This document shows positions 50,715-62,360 of a stretch of 64,000 bases of DNA, piece by piece. The notes beneath the pieces were generated by a model. The model was not told the origin of the DNA. It did no database searches and was given only the letters and a program-made list of their open reading frames with translations. The first letter of the stretch is position 1. Every line of letters begins with the position of its first letter. This DNA is from DATATJ01 sp963789075 (GTDB taxonomy: Bacteria > Acidobacteriota > Vicinamibacteria > Vicinamibacterales > CAVVIG01): positions 186,001 through 250,000 of the forward strand of contig CAWBJQ010000014.1 in NCBI GenBank assembly GCA_963789075.1, written 5' to 3'. Both the position numbers and the translations under genes were made by a program.

Positions 50715-53188
50715 ATGAACCGATATCTTCTAGCCGCGGTGTGTACGGCGGGCTCGGTGCTCGGGCTGTCGGCGGCGCAGAGTCCCGCACCGCGCCAGCC
50801 CGCAGCGCCCCGCCTTGCCGCTTCACATCCGTCGACGACTTCCGCGCCGGCGACCCTGTCGACCGACGCGCAGAACGCGCTCGTCAGCACCAACTGCTCC
50901 ACGTGTCACGACGACGAGGCGAAGACCGGCGGGCTCTCGCTCGAGAGCTTCGATGCGGCGACGATCGATCAGCGTCCGGAAATCGCCGAGAAAATGATCC
51001 GCAAGCTGCGCGCCGGCATGATGCCGCCGCCGACCGTGAAGGATCGCCCGGCATCGGCGACGCTCACGGCGTTTGCGGCGGCGCTCGAGGCGAAGATCGA
51101 TCAGGCGGCCGCAGCGCACCCGAATCCGGGCAGCCGTTCGTTTCAGCGCCTGAATCGCGCCGAGTATGCGAACGCGGTGCACGACCTGCTGACGCTCGAC
51201 GTCGATGTGACGGCCTTCCTGCCCGCCGACACCATCAGCCACGGCTTCGACAACGTTGCCGATACGCAGTCGTTCTCGCCGACGCTGCTCGAAGGGTACC
51301 TGCGCGCCGCCGGCCAGATCAGCCGCCTCGCCGTCGGCGACCGGACGGCCATGCCGAGCGCGGCGACGTTTGCCGTGCCGGAAAACGAATCGCAGATGCA
51401 GCACGTCGAGGGCGCGCCGTACGGGACGCGCGGCGGCGTCTCCGTCGTGCACACGTTCCCGGCCGACGGCCATTACGTGTTCCGCGCCGAGCTGCACCGC
51501 ACGTCCACCGGCGAGCTGTTCGGCAACACGATGCTCAGCATCTCGCGCAAGGACGAGCCGATCGAAATCTCGGTGAACGGCGAGCGCGTCGCCGTGCTCG
51601 ACGTCAATCCGAAGATGAGTGAGGCCGACAAGAATGGCCTCACGCTCGAGACACCGCCGATCTACATCCAGGCCGGTCCGCAGCGCATCTCCGCCGCGTT
51701 CCTTCAGCGCTTCACCGGCCCGATCGACGATCTGCTTGCGCCGATCGATCACACGCTCGCCGACAGCCGCATCGGCACCGGGTTTGGCATCACCGCCATG
51801 CCGCATCTGCAGGCGGTCACCGTCACCGGTCCGTTCGACGTCACGGGCGTCTCCGACACGCCGAGCCGCCGGCGGATCTTCTCGTGCCGTCCCACGTCGG
51901 CCGCCGAGGAAACCGCCTGCGCCACGGCCATCGTCAAGCGGATCGCGACGCAGGCGTATCGCGGACCCGTGGAGACGCAGGATTTCGCCGATCTGATGCG
52001 CTTCTACGACGAGGGCCGCAAGGGCGGCGACTTCGAATCGGGCATCCGCCTCGCGATTCAGGGCATTCTGGCGAACCCGCGCTTCCTGTTCCGCGTCGAG
52101 CGCACGCCGGCGGCGCTGCGCGCGGGCCAGACGTTCCGCCTCGGCGATCTCGACCTGGCGTCGCGCCTCTCGTTCTTTTTGTGGGACACGGTGCCCGACG
52201 CCGAACTGCTCAAGGTCGCGACCGAAGGCGGACTGAAAAATCCGGTCGTGATGGAGAAGCAGGTGCGGCGCATGCTCGCCGACCCGCGGTCGGAAGCGCT
52301 CGCCACGCGGTTTGCGTCGCAGTGGCTCCGGCTGCAGGACATCGACAAGATGCGGCCCGACAGCCTGCTGTATCCGTACTGGGATCTGTCGCTGTCCGAG
52401 GCGTTCCATCGCGAGACCGAGCTCTTCTTCGACAGCATCGTTCGCGAGGATCGGAGCCTGCTGGATCTGCTGACGGCCGATTATTCGTTCGTCAATGGCC
52501 GGCTCGCGCGCGCATTACGGCATTCCAAACGTGACCGGCGACGAGTTCCGGCGCGTGTCGCTGCCAGAGAATCGGCGCGGCATCCTCACGCAGGGGAGCA
52601 TCCTGCTGCTGACGTCGGTCGCCGATCGGACGTCGCCCGTGCAGCGCGGCAAATGGATGATGCAGGTGCTGTTCGGCACGCCGCCGCCACCGCCGCCGCC
52701 GGGCGTGCCGGCGCTCGAAGAAACCAAGGGCGCGGTCGGTTCGCGCGTCCTCTCCGTGCGCCAGCGCATGGAGGAGCATCGCGCCAACCCGGCGTGCAGC
52801 TCGTGCCACCGCGTGATCGATCCGCTCGGCCTCGCGCTGGAAAACTACGACGCCACCGGCCGGTGGCGCATCAAGGACAACGGCGTGCCGGTCGATGCGG
52901 CCGGCGTGCTGTACGACGGCACGAAGATCGACGGCGCCGCCGGGCTGCGGCAGGGCCTCCTGCAGCACTCGGACATGTTCGTCAGGAGCTTCACCGAAAG
53001 CCTGATGACCTACGCGCTCGGACGGCGCGTGGAGTATTTCGACATGCCGACCGATTCGCAGCATCGTGCACGACGCGGAGAAGAACCACAATCGGATGTC
53101 GTCGTTCATCCTCGGCGTGGTCAACAGCGCCGCCTTCCGGATGACGCAGGCGCCGAGCGTGACGACAACGGTGGACGGCGCGCAGTAG
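50715..53188 (+). CDS. cassette copy 2, gene A: exported di-heme-motif DUF1592-type protein (two frame changes)
   Basis: Same domain order as copy 1 gene A. Signal peptide MNRYLLAAVCTAGSVLGLSAA, heme motif CSTCH with DDEAKTGGLSLE, DUF1587 (FQRLNRAEYANAVHDLL), beta domain (VHTFPADGHYVFRAEL), DUF1595/1592 (FESGIRLAIQGILANPRFLFRVE), DUF1588 (LFGTPPPPPPPGVPAL, CSSCH) and DUF1585 (LMTYALGRRVEYFDMPT). The frame changes near 52512 (between RLAR and HYGIPNVTG) and near 53055 (before RSIVHDAEKNHNRMSSFILGVVNSAAFRM); the stop is the TAG at 53186-53188. No domain is lost, so either a mis-sequenced intact gene or a very recent pseudogene. Confidence 0.88.
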
Positions 53189-53230
53189 TCAGGGTCCTTT
53201 TGCGATCCGAGTCGAGGCGGAGGAGCGGAC

Positions 53231-54644
53231 GTGACGTATCTCACGAAAAAGCACATTTCGCGGCGCGCGGTCTTGAAGGGCATGGGCGTCACGCTGACGC
53301 TGCCGCTGCTCGACGCGATGGTGCCGTCAGGCACGGCATGGGCGAGCACCGGCGGCGCCAAAGTCCGCCTGGCGTGCATCGAGATGGTGCACGGGTCGGC
53401 TGGCAGCACGGCGTACGGACTGGCCAACAACCTCTGGGCGCCGAAAGCTGTGGGCCACGCCTTCGATTTGTCGTCCACCATCCTCAGCCCGCTCGAGCCC
53501 TACCGCGACTACATCACCATCGTCAGCAACACGGACGTGAAGAACGCCGAGGCGTTCCTGCCGCCGGAGATCGGCGGCGATCACTTCCGGTCGAGCGCCG
53601 TGTTCCTCACGCAGATGCATCCGAAACAGACCCAGGGGTCGGACCTCAAGGCCGGCGTCTCGCTGGATCAGCGATACGCGCAGCGCTTCGGACAGGACAC
53701 GCCGATCCCGTCGATGCAGCTGTGCATCGAGAACGTCGATCAGGCCGGCGGCTGCGAATACGGCTACTCCTGCGCGTACACAGACTCGATCAGCTGGTCT
53801 GCGCCGGACCAGCCGCTGCCGATGATCCGCGATCCGCGCATCGTGTTCGATCAGCTGTTCGGGTCGGGCGCCACGCCGAAAGAACGCGACGCGCGCCGCC
53901 GCGAAGACCAGAGCATCCTCGATACGATTACGGCGTCGGTGAACCGGCTCAAGCTGGAGCTCGGCGCCAACGACCGCGCCCGGCTGGCGAACTATCTGGA
54001 CGACGTGCGGGAAATCGAACGCCGCATCCAGAAGGTGGAGGCGTACAACACGAGCGGCGAACAGCGCGCTCTTCCCGGCGGCGCCGGTCGGCGTGCCCGA
54101 TTCGTTCGACGAGCATGCCAAGCTGATGTTCGACCTGCAGGCGCTGGCGTTCGCGTCGGATGTGACGCGCGTGTTCGCGTTCAAGATGGCGCGCGATGCG
54201 TCGGGCCGCGTGTATCCGGAGAGCGGCGTGACGACCGGATTCCACAAGGCGTCGCACCACCAGGAGAAGGAAGAGCGCATCAAGGAGTTCGCGAAGATCA
54301 ACAAGTATCACGTGAGCCTGATGCCGTACTTCCTCGAGAAGCTGAAGAACACGCCGGACGGCGATCGGACGCTGCTCGACAACACGCTGATCGTCTACGG
54401 CTCGCCGATGGGCAATCCGAACGTGCACAACCACAAGCGCGTGCCGCTGTTCCTCGCGGGGCACGCCGGCGGTCAGCTGAAGGGGAATCTGCACCTGCGG
54501 GCCGCCGACGGCACGCCGATGGCCAATGTGTTCCTGACCGCGATGCACGCGCTCGGTCTCGACGATGTCGAGTCGTTCGGCGACAGCACGGGGACGTTCG
54601 ACCTGACCAGCGCGCCGGTGCGCACGACCGTTTCGAGAGGGTAG
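53231..54644 (+). CDS. cassette copy 2, gene B: Tat-exported DUF1552 protein (one frame change)
   Basis: GTG start at 53231. Twin-arginine signal SRRAVLKGMGVTLTLPLLDAMVPSGTAWA, then LACIEMVHGSAGSTAYGLANNLWAPKAVG, IGGDHFRSSAVFLTQMHPKQTQGSDL and SMQLCIENVDQAGGCEYGYSCAYTDSISW as in copy 1. Near 54080 one extra base occurs within a GGCGGCG run between ALPG and APVGVPDSFDEH; the frame then continues FDLQALAFASDVTRVFAFKMARD and YGSPMGNPNVHNHKRVPLFLAGHAGG to the stop at 54644. The cysteines of the CIENVDQAGGC...C region are kept in all copies. It lies 42 bp after gene A and 4 bp before gene C. Confidence 0.9.
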
Positions 54645-54648
54645 CCGC

Positions 54649-56399
54649 ATGTCACGACACGCTGCACGACGCCACGGACACGGCTTGGTGACGGCGGCGC
54701 TGATCTGCGCCGCCGCGCTCACCGGCGCAGTCGCGCTGCCCGCCGCCAGCGCCGCGCCCAACGCTGCGGCGTCGATCGCCGACGCGGCGATGGACGGCAA
54801 CACCGAAGCCGTGCGCGCACTTCTCAAGCAGGGCGCGGATGTCAACAGCGCCCAGGGCGACGGCCTCACGGCGCTGCATTGGGCCGCGAAAAAAGGCGAT
54901 GCCGCGATGGCGAGCATGCTGATTTATGGCGGCGCGAACGTGCGCGCCGCGACGCGCCTCGGCGGATACACGCCGCTGCACATGGCCGCCGAGATCGGCA
55001 GCGCGACGGTCATCGCCGCGCTGATCAAAGGCGGCGCCGACGTCAACGCGCTCACGACGACAGGGACGACGCCGCTGATGCTGGCCGCCGCCTCGGGCGA
55101 CACGGGGAGCCTTGCCGCGCTCCTTGACGCAGGAGCCGATGCGAACGCGTTGGAGACCGGACGCGGACATACCGCGCTGATGTTCGCGGCCGCGGCCGAT
55201 CGCGTCGACGCGGTGAAGCTGCTGCTCGCGCGCGGCGCCGATCCGAAGCTGGCCACCAAGACCGTGGATCTCGCCGGCTTGAGCAAGGCCGGGGCGGACC
55301 CGGACGGCCGCAACCTCGCCGGCAATCCGAACGGCCGATCCGGCGGCAACGATCGTCCGGCCGGCCGCGGCGAAAGAGCGCGTGCCCGGCGTCGATCGCC
55401 AGTTTCTCCTCAACGAACTGGTGTACGCGCAGGGCGGCATGACGCCGCTGTTGTTCGCCGCCCGCCAGGGGCATTCGGCCGTGGTCGCCGCGCTGCTCGA
55501 CGGCGGCGTCAACGTGAACCAGCTGAAAGAAGGCGACCGGACCAGCCCGCTGCTGATTGCGACGATCAACGGCCAGTTCGATACCGGCCGCCTGCTGCTC
55601 GAGCACGGTGCGGATCCGAATCTGGCGAGCCGAAAATGGCGTCGCGCCGCTCTACGCCGTCGTCAACGTGCAGTGGGCGCCGAAGGCGCTGTATCCGCAG
55701 CCTCGCGCCTATCTGAACCAGCAAATCGGCTATCTCGATTTCATGAAGCTGCTGCTCGACAAGGGCGCGAATCCGAACGCACGGCTGAGCAAGAAGGTCT
55801 GGTACTCGGGCTACAACTTCGACCAGTCGGGCGTGGATGAGATCGGCGCGACGGCCTTCTGGCGCGCGGCCTACGCGGGCGATGTCGAGGCGATGAAGCT
55901 GCTGGTCGCACACGGCGCGGATCCGAACATCCCGACGGTCAAGCCGGCGGCGCGGCCCGTGATCGGCGACGCGGACACCCGTGCGGTGAAGGACGTGTCC
56001 GGCCTGACGCCGGTGCCGCTCGGCGGTCCGTCGGTGACGCCGCTGCAGGCGGCGGCCGGGGTCGGTTTCGGGGAAGGATTTGCCGGCAACTCGCATCGCC
56101 ACGCGCCGGAGGGCACGCTGGCCGCCGTGAAGTATCTGGTCGAGGATCTGCACGCCGACGTCAACGCGCGCGATCACGAAGGCAACACGGCGCTGCACCA
56201 TGCGGCGGCGCGCGGGGACAACGAGATGATTCTCTATCTCGTCGAGCACGGCGCCGACGTCAAGGCGGTCAACCGCGAGGGGCGGACGACCGTGGACATG
56301 GCCAATGGTCCAGTCCAGCGTGTCCAGCCTTTCCCAGACACCATCGCACTGCTCGAAAAGCTTGGGGCGGTGAACAACCACAAGTGCGTGTCTTGTTGA
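54649..56399 (+). CDS. cassette copy 2, gene C: exported ankyrin-repeat protein (two frame changes)
   Basis: ATG at 54649. Signal region LVTAALICAAALTGAVALPAASA. First ankyrin block DGLTALHWAAKKGDAAMASMLIYGGANVRA, TPLHMAAEIGSATVIAALIKGGADVN; a Gly/Arg-rich linker (RNLAGNPNGRSGGNDRPAGRG), shorter than in copy 1 and without the EGAKPA repeats; then the second block FLLNELVYAQGGMTPLLFAARQGHSAVVAALLDGG, WYSGYNFDQSGVDEIGATAFWRAAY. The frame changes near 55372, in the linker, and near 55630 (ASRK versus ASENGVAPLYA). The C-terminus EKLGAVNNHKCVSC matches the other copies. The 4-bp spacing to gene B supports co-translation. Confidence 0.88.
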
Positions 56400-56532
56400 C
56401 CTATTGCGGAGACACTGAAGAGCCGACATGGCGGCTGGGCACGGGCCTTGCCGCCATATGTGCGTTATGCCTTGCCGCTATGTGTCCGTTATAGAGACAA
56501 GTGCAGATAAGAAGTGACGACAAAGTACCCCT

Positions 56533-56556
56533 GTTTACGTATGCACCGCCTATACT
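56533..56556 (+). promoter_or_regulatory. promoter-like element of cassette copy 3
   Basis: GTTTACG at 56533-56539, 11 bases, TATACT at 56551-56556, 42 bp before the ATG of copy 3 gene A. Same boxes as at 44740-44764 before copy 1, although the surrounding sequence differs, which supports a functional element. Confidence 0.5.
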
Positions 56557-56598
56557 CGGTTGTAGCGTAATCGGTTAGGGACGAATCCGGGGGACGAG

Positions 56599-59110
56599 AT
56601 GAAGAGACTCGCCTTTGCAGTGATGGCCACCGCGCTCCTGGGCGCGGGTCTGGCGGCCGACAGCACCAAAACGCCGGGCGGACAGGCCGCAGCGGGCGCG
56701 CCGCCGATGGCCGTCTCGCACACGTCGCCGACCACCCTCCTGTCGCCCGACGCCCAGAACAAGCTCGTGGCGTCCAACTGTTCAGTTTGCCACGACGACG
56801 AAGCGAAGACCGGCGGTCTGTCGCTCGAGAATTTCGACGCGGCGAAGATCGACCAGCACCCCGACATCGCCGAGTTGATGATCCACAAGCTGCGCGCGGG
56901 AATGATGCCGCCGCCGACGGTCAAAGACCGGCCGGATCCGGCGACGCTCAAAGCGTTTGCGATGTCCCTGGAAGCGAAGATCGACGCCGCCGCGGCGCTG
57001 CATCCCAACCCGGGCCATCGCATGTTCCAGCGCCTGAACCGCGTGGAATATGCGCGCGCCGTGCACGACCTGCTCGACGTCGACGTGGACGTCAGCGCGT
57101 TTCTGCCGCCCGATACCATCAGCAACGGCTTCGACAACGTCGCCGACTCGCAGTCGTTCTCTCCGGCCTTGATGGAAGGGTATCTGCGCGCCGCCAGCCA
57201 GATCAGCCGGCTCGCCGTTGGCGACCGGACGGCGTCGCCAACGTCGGTCACCTACAAGCTCGGCCGCACGCGCGTCGCAGATGACGCGCGTCGACGGCGC
57301 GCCGATGGGCACGCGCGGCGGCATCTCGGTCGTGCACACGTTCCCGGCCGACGGCGATTACACGTTCAAGGTCACGCTGCACAACGAGCCGCTCGGCGGG
57401 CTGTACGGCCGCACGAGCATGGCCACGCTGGACATCAAGGAGCAGGTCGAAGTCTCGATCAACGGCGAGCGCGCGGCGGTGCTTCCGCTCAACGTGCGGA
57501 TGAGTGAGACCGACGCGAAGAACAACCTCGAGGTCGTCACCCCGGCGATCCACGTGAATGCCGGTCCGCAGCGCGTGACGGCGGCCTTCATCAAGGTGCT
57601 CGAGGGGCCGATCGACGACCTCCTGGTGCCGCTGGGCAACTCGCTCGCCGATGTCAACATCAGCTTCGGCGTGACGGCGCTCCCGCACATGCGCGACTTC
57701 AGCGTGATTGGGCCGACGAAGGTCACCGGCGTCTCGGACACGCCGAGCCGTCGCAAGCTGTTCTCGTGCCGGCCGACCACGGCGAGCGAAGAGGAGCCGT
57801 GCGCCACCGACATCGTCAAGCGGGTGGCGGCGCAGGCGTATCGCGAGCCTCCGACGGCTGACGATCTGCACGACTTGATGGGCTTCTACGCCAAGGGCGC
57901 GAAGAACGGCGGCTTCGAGAACGGCGTGCGGCTGGCGGTGCAGGCGATTATCGCGAGCCCGAAGTTCCTGTTCCGCCTCGAGCAGCAGGGCCCGACGGTG
58001 CTCAAGGCGTCGAACACCGGTATCTACCGCATCAACGATCAGGATCTCGCGTCGCGGCTGTCCTTCTTCCTCTGGGGCGCGCTGCCGGACGCGCAGCTGC
58101 TCAAGGCCGCCAATCAGGGGCTGCTGAAGACGCCCGCGGGCCTCGAGAAGGAGGTCCGCCGGATGCTCGCGGATCCGCGATCGAGCGCGCTGTCGACGCG
58201 GTTCGCGGATCAGTGGCTCCGCCTGCAGGATCTCGAGAAGATTCATCCGGACATCCTGCTGTATCCGCAGTACGACGACACGCTCGCGCAGGCGATGAAG
58301 CGCGAGACCGAGCTGTTCTTCGACAGCATCGTGCGCGAAGATCACAACGTGCTCGACCTCCTCACCGCCGATTACAGCTTTGTCAACGAGCGGCTCGCCA
58401 AGCACTACGGCATCCCGAATGTCACCGGCAACGGATTCCAGCGCGTCGACGATGCCGGAGTATCGCCGCGGCATTCTCGGCGAGGGCAGCATCCTCACGC
58501 TCACGTCGGTGGCCGACCGCACCTCGCCGGTGCAGCGCGGCAAATGGGTGATGGAGGTGCTGCTGGGCACGCCGCCGCCGCCGCCGCCGCCGGGTGTGCC
58601 GGCGCTCGACGACACGAAGCCGGTGGCCAACGGGCATCCGCTCTCGACGCGCGAGCGCATGGAAGAGCACCGGAAGAGCCCGGCGTGCTCTTCGTGCCAC
58701 CGCGTGATCGATCCGCTCGGCCTCGCGCTCGACAACTTCGACGTGACGGGCGCGTGGCGCATCAAGGACAACGAAGTGTCGGTGGATTCGGCCGGCGTGC
58801 TCTACGACGGCAGCAAGATCGCGGGGCCGGACGGCCTGCGCGAGGCGCTTCTGCAGCACTCGGACGTCGTCCTCGTGACCTTCACGCGAGAACCTGATGA
58901 CCTACGCGCTCGGCCGGCGCGTGGAGTACTACGACATGCCGACCATCCGCTCGATCATCCGCGACGCGGCGAAGAACGACAACCGCATTTCATCGTTCAT
59001 CCTCGGCGTCGTGAACAGCCCGGCGTTCAGAATGGGCACCGCGGAACACGACGCTCAAGACGACCGACGAGGCCAGCAACGACAGCCGGTCGAACTCTCG
59101 TTCACGCTAG
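56599..59110 (+). CDS. cassette copy 3, gene A: exported di-heme-motif DUF1592-type protein (four frame changes)
   Basis: Signal peptide MKRLAFAVMATALLGAGLAAD, heme motif CSVCH with DDEAKTGGLSLENFD, DUF1587 (FQRLNRVEYARAVHDLL), beta domain (VHTFPADGDYTFKVTL), DUF1595/1592 (FENGVRLAVQAIIASPKFLFRLE), DUF1588 (LLGTPPPPPPPGVPAL, CSSCH) and DUF1585 (LMTYALGRRVEYYDMPT). Frame changes lie near 57270, 58448, 58885 and 59048; the restored C-terminus ends TLKTTDEASNDS and stops at 59108-59110. Every domain and both heme motifs survive. With four breaks it would not be expressed as given, so either sequence error or real decay must be decided from reads. Confidence 0.85.
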
Positions 59111-59128
59111 GACTCAAGGAGCAGGCGA

Positions 59129-60544
59129 ATGTTCATCACGCAAAAGCACATTTCCCGCCGCGCCGTTCTGAAAGGCGTCGGCGTGACGATGGCGCTCCCG
59201 TTTCTGGAGGCGATGATGCCGGCGCGCACCGCCTTCGCGAGGACGGCCGCGGCGCCCAAGACGCGCTTCGTCTGCATCGAGATGGTGCACGGGTCCGCCG
59301 GCAGCGCGGCGATCGGCATCAAGAAGAATCTGTGGGCGCCCGCGGCCGTCGGTCAGAACTTCGATCTGCGCCAAGCATCCTGAGCCCGCTGGAGCCGTTC
59401 CGCGAGTACATCACGATCGTCAGCAACACCGACATGCGGAACGCCGAAGCGTTCACGCCGCCGGAGATCGGCGGCGACCACTTCCGCTCCAGCTCGGTGT
59501 TCCTCACGCAGACGCATCCGAAGCAGACGCAGGGGTCGGACGTCTTCGCCGGCACGTCGATCGACCAGTTCTATGCGCAGAAGGCGGGTCAGGACACGCC
59601 GATCCCCTCGATGCAGCTGTGCATCGAGAACGTCGACCAGGCGGGCGGCTGCTCGTACGGCTACTCGTGCGTCTACACCGACTCGATCAGCTGGGCGTCG
59701 CCCAAGCAGCCGCTGCCGATGATTCGCGATCCGCGCGTCGTCTTCGATCAGCTGTTCGGCGTCGGCGCGACGGCGCAGGAGCGCGCCGAGCGCCGGTCCG
59801 AGGATCGCAGCATTCTCGACTGGATCAACGCGTCGGTCGGCCGGCTGAAGCAGGATCTCGGCGCCGCCGACCAGTCGCGCGTCTCGACGACTACCTCGAC
59901 AACGTCCGCGAAATCGAGCGCCGGATTCAGAAGGTCGAGGCGTACAACAAGAGCGGCGAGCCGCGCGATCTGCCGGGCGCGCCGGTCGGCGTGCCGGACT
60001 CGTTCGACGAGCACGTCAAGCTGATGTTCGATCTGCAGGCGATCGCGTTCGCCTCCGACATCACGCGCGTCTTCGCGTTCAAGCTGAGACGCGATGCGTC
60101 GAACCGCGTCTATCCGGAAAGCGGCGATCAAGACGGCGTTCCACTCGGCTTCGCACCACCAGGAGAACGAAGCGAACGATCATGGACTACGCCAAGATCA
60201 ACACGTATCACGTCAGCCTGGTGCCGTACTTCCTGGACAAGCTGAAGAACACGCCGGACGGCGAGAGCAATCTGCTCGAGAACTCGCTCGTGCTGTACGG
60301 CTCGCCGATGGGCGACTCGAACCTGCACAACCACAAGCGCGTGCCGCTGTTCCTCGCGGGCCACGCCGGCGGCGCGCTGAAGGGCAATCTCCACGTGCGC
60401 GCCGCCGACGGCACGCCGACGGCGAACGCGATGCTGACCGTGATGCACAAGCTCGGCGTCGACCTGCCGTCGCTCGGCGACAGCACGGGCGAGCTCGATC
60501 TGACGGGTGCCGCGGTGCAGACGACAACGGCCGAGAAAGGCTGA
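59129..60544 (+). CDS. cassette copy 3, gene B: Tat-exported DUF1552 protein (four frame changes)
   Basis: ATG at 59129 after AAGGAG. Twin-arginine signal SRRAVLKGVGVTMALPFLEAMMPARTAFA and FVCIEMVHGSAGSAAIGIKKNLWAPAAVG. A base is missing after 59368 (CTGCGCC where the other copies have a T before CG), making a stop at 59381-59383. Further frame changes lie near 59885, 60125 and 60178. The segments nevertheless cover the whole family: GGDHFRSSSVFLTQTHPKQTQGSDV, SMQLCIENVDQAGGCSYGYSCVYTDSISWASP, FDLQAIAFASDITRVFAFKLRRD and YGSPMGDSNLHNHKRVPLFLAGHAGG. Most heavily interrupted gene together with gene A of this copy. Confidence 0.86.
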
Positions 60545-60557
60545 GAGGAGCGACACC

Positions 60558-62354
60558 ATGTTGCGAAGAAGGCTGCTGAGCGCCCTCGGGATGAGCGCCG
60601 TGTTGGCGCTGTGCCTGACGCCGCTGCTGCGGGCTGCGGTGAGTGCCCCGGTGGCGGACGCGGCCATGCAGGGCGACAAAGACGCCGTGCGGTCGCTGCT
60701 GAAGCAGGCGGCCGACGTCAACGCGGCGCAGGGCGACGGCATGACCGCGCTGCACTGGGCCGCGATGAACGGCGACGCTGGAGATGGCGCAGATGCTGAT
60801 GTACGCGGGCGCCAACGTCAGGGCGACGACGCGTCTCGGCGCCTACACGCCGCTGTTCCTGGCGAGCCAGGCCGGGCACGCCGACGTGATGGACGCGCTG
60901 ATCAAGGGCGGCGCCGATCCGAAAGCCGCCGACCCTGCCGGCACGACGCCGCTGATGGAAGCTGCCGCGTCGGGACACACCGACGCCGTGCAGGTGCTGC
61001 TCGACCACGGCGTGGACGTGAACGCCAAGGAGTCGGTGCGCGGCACGACGGCCGCTGATGTTCGCCGCCGCGGCCAATCGCGCAGCGGTCATCAGCACTG
61101 CTGGCGCAGCACGGCGCCGATCTCAAGCAGACGACCAAGGTCGTCGATCTCGTGAAGCTGAGCACCGACTTCGTGCGCGGCAATCCGCCGCCGCCCGGAC
61201 AGGCGGCGCAGGGCGCCAACGGCGAGCCGCCGGCTGAGGGCCAGCGCGGACGCGGCGCCGCCCCGGCGGCCAACGCGGCTGCGAATCGGCCGGCAGGCGC
61301 GGGCGCGCCCGGCGGACGAGGGCGCGAAGGCGGAGTTGCTGGCGTCACCCGTCAGTATCAGCTCAACGAGCTTGTCGCCGCGCAGGGCGGGCTCACGCCG
61401 CTGCTGTTCGCCGTGCGCCAGGGTTACACGGACTCCGTGCAGGCGCTCATCACCGCGGGAGCCGACGTCAATCAGATCAGCGCCGGCGACAAGACGAGCC
61501 CGCTGCTCATGGCCGTGATCAACGGCCAGTTCGACGTCGCCATGTACCTGCTCGACAAGGGCGCGAATCCGAAGCTGGCGAGCGAGAACGGCGCGACCCC
61601 GCTCTACGCCGCGCTGAACGTCGAGTGGGCGCCGAAGGCGCTGTACCCGCAGCCGCGCGCGTACGCGGAACAGAAGGTGAGCTACCTCGACGTGATGAAG
61701 GCGCTGCTCGACAAGGGCGCCGACCCGAACGCGCGGCTCACGAAGAAGGTCTGGTACTCCGGCTACAGCTTCGATCTGTCCGGTGTGGACGAGATCGGTG
61801 CCACCGCCTTCTGGCGCGCGGCCTACGGCGCCGACGTCGACGCCATGAAGCTGCTCGTGCAGTACGGCGCCGATCCCAACATTCCGACGATGAAGGGCGC
61901 GGGCCGCGCGCGCATCGCGGATCCAGGCGCCGAGCGCGAAGTGAAGGACGTCTCGGACCTGCCGCCGGTTCCGGTCGGTGGCCCCGGCGTGCCGCCGCTG
62001 CTGGCCGCCGCAGGCGCCGGCTACGGTGAAGGCTTCGCGGCCAACTCGCATCGGTTCGCGCCGGCCGGTATGCTGGCTGCGGTGAAATACCTCGTGGACG
62101 ATCTCCACGTCGACGTGAACGCGATCGACAGCGAAGGCAATACGGCCGTGCACAATGCGGCCTCGCGCGGCGACAACGCGATGATCGAGTATCTCGTGTC
62201 CAAGGGCGCCGACGTGACCGGCATCAACCGCGAAGGCAAAACGACGGTGGACATGGCGAACGGCCCCGTCCAGCGCACGCAGCCGTATCCGGAGACGATC
62301 GCGCTGCTCGAAAAGCTCGGCGCGAAGAACAACCACAAGTGCGTGTCCTGTTAG
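60558..62354 (+). CDS. cassette copy 3, gene C: exported ankyrin-repeat protein (two or more frame changes)
   Basis: ATG at 60558 with GAGAGGAG upstream. Signal peptide RRLLSALGMSAVLALCLTPLLRAAVSA. First ankyrin block GMTALHWAAMNGD; an extra C near 60778 shifts the frame to MAQMLMYAGANVRATTRLGAYTPLFLASQAGHADVMDALIKGGADP; further change(s) at 61050-61085 lead to the frame of KLSTDFVRGNPPPPGQAAQG. The linker is Gly/Ala/Arg-rich (RGAAPAANAAANRPAGAGAP). The second block is uninterrupted: YQLNELVAAQGGLTPLLFAVRQGYTDSVQALITAGADVN, WYSGYSFDLSGVDEIGATAFWRAAY, and the C-terminus EKLGAKNNHKCVSC. A GC hairpin follows the stop. Confidence 0.88.
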
Positions 62355-62360
62355 CTTCCG

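Noticed and set aside
54649..54691. Extension of the DUF1552 copy 2 frame past 54644
   Set aside because: The extension arises only from the frame before the break at about 54080; the conserved C-terminus stops at 54644.
49780..61090. Programmed ribosomal frameshifting as explanation for the interrupted cassette genes
   Set aside because: Break points differ between copies, show no common slippery heptamer and number up to four per gene; error or decay is far simpler.
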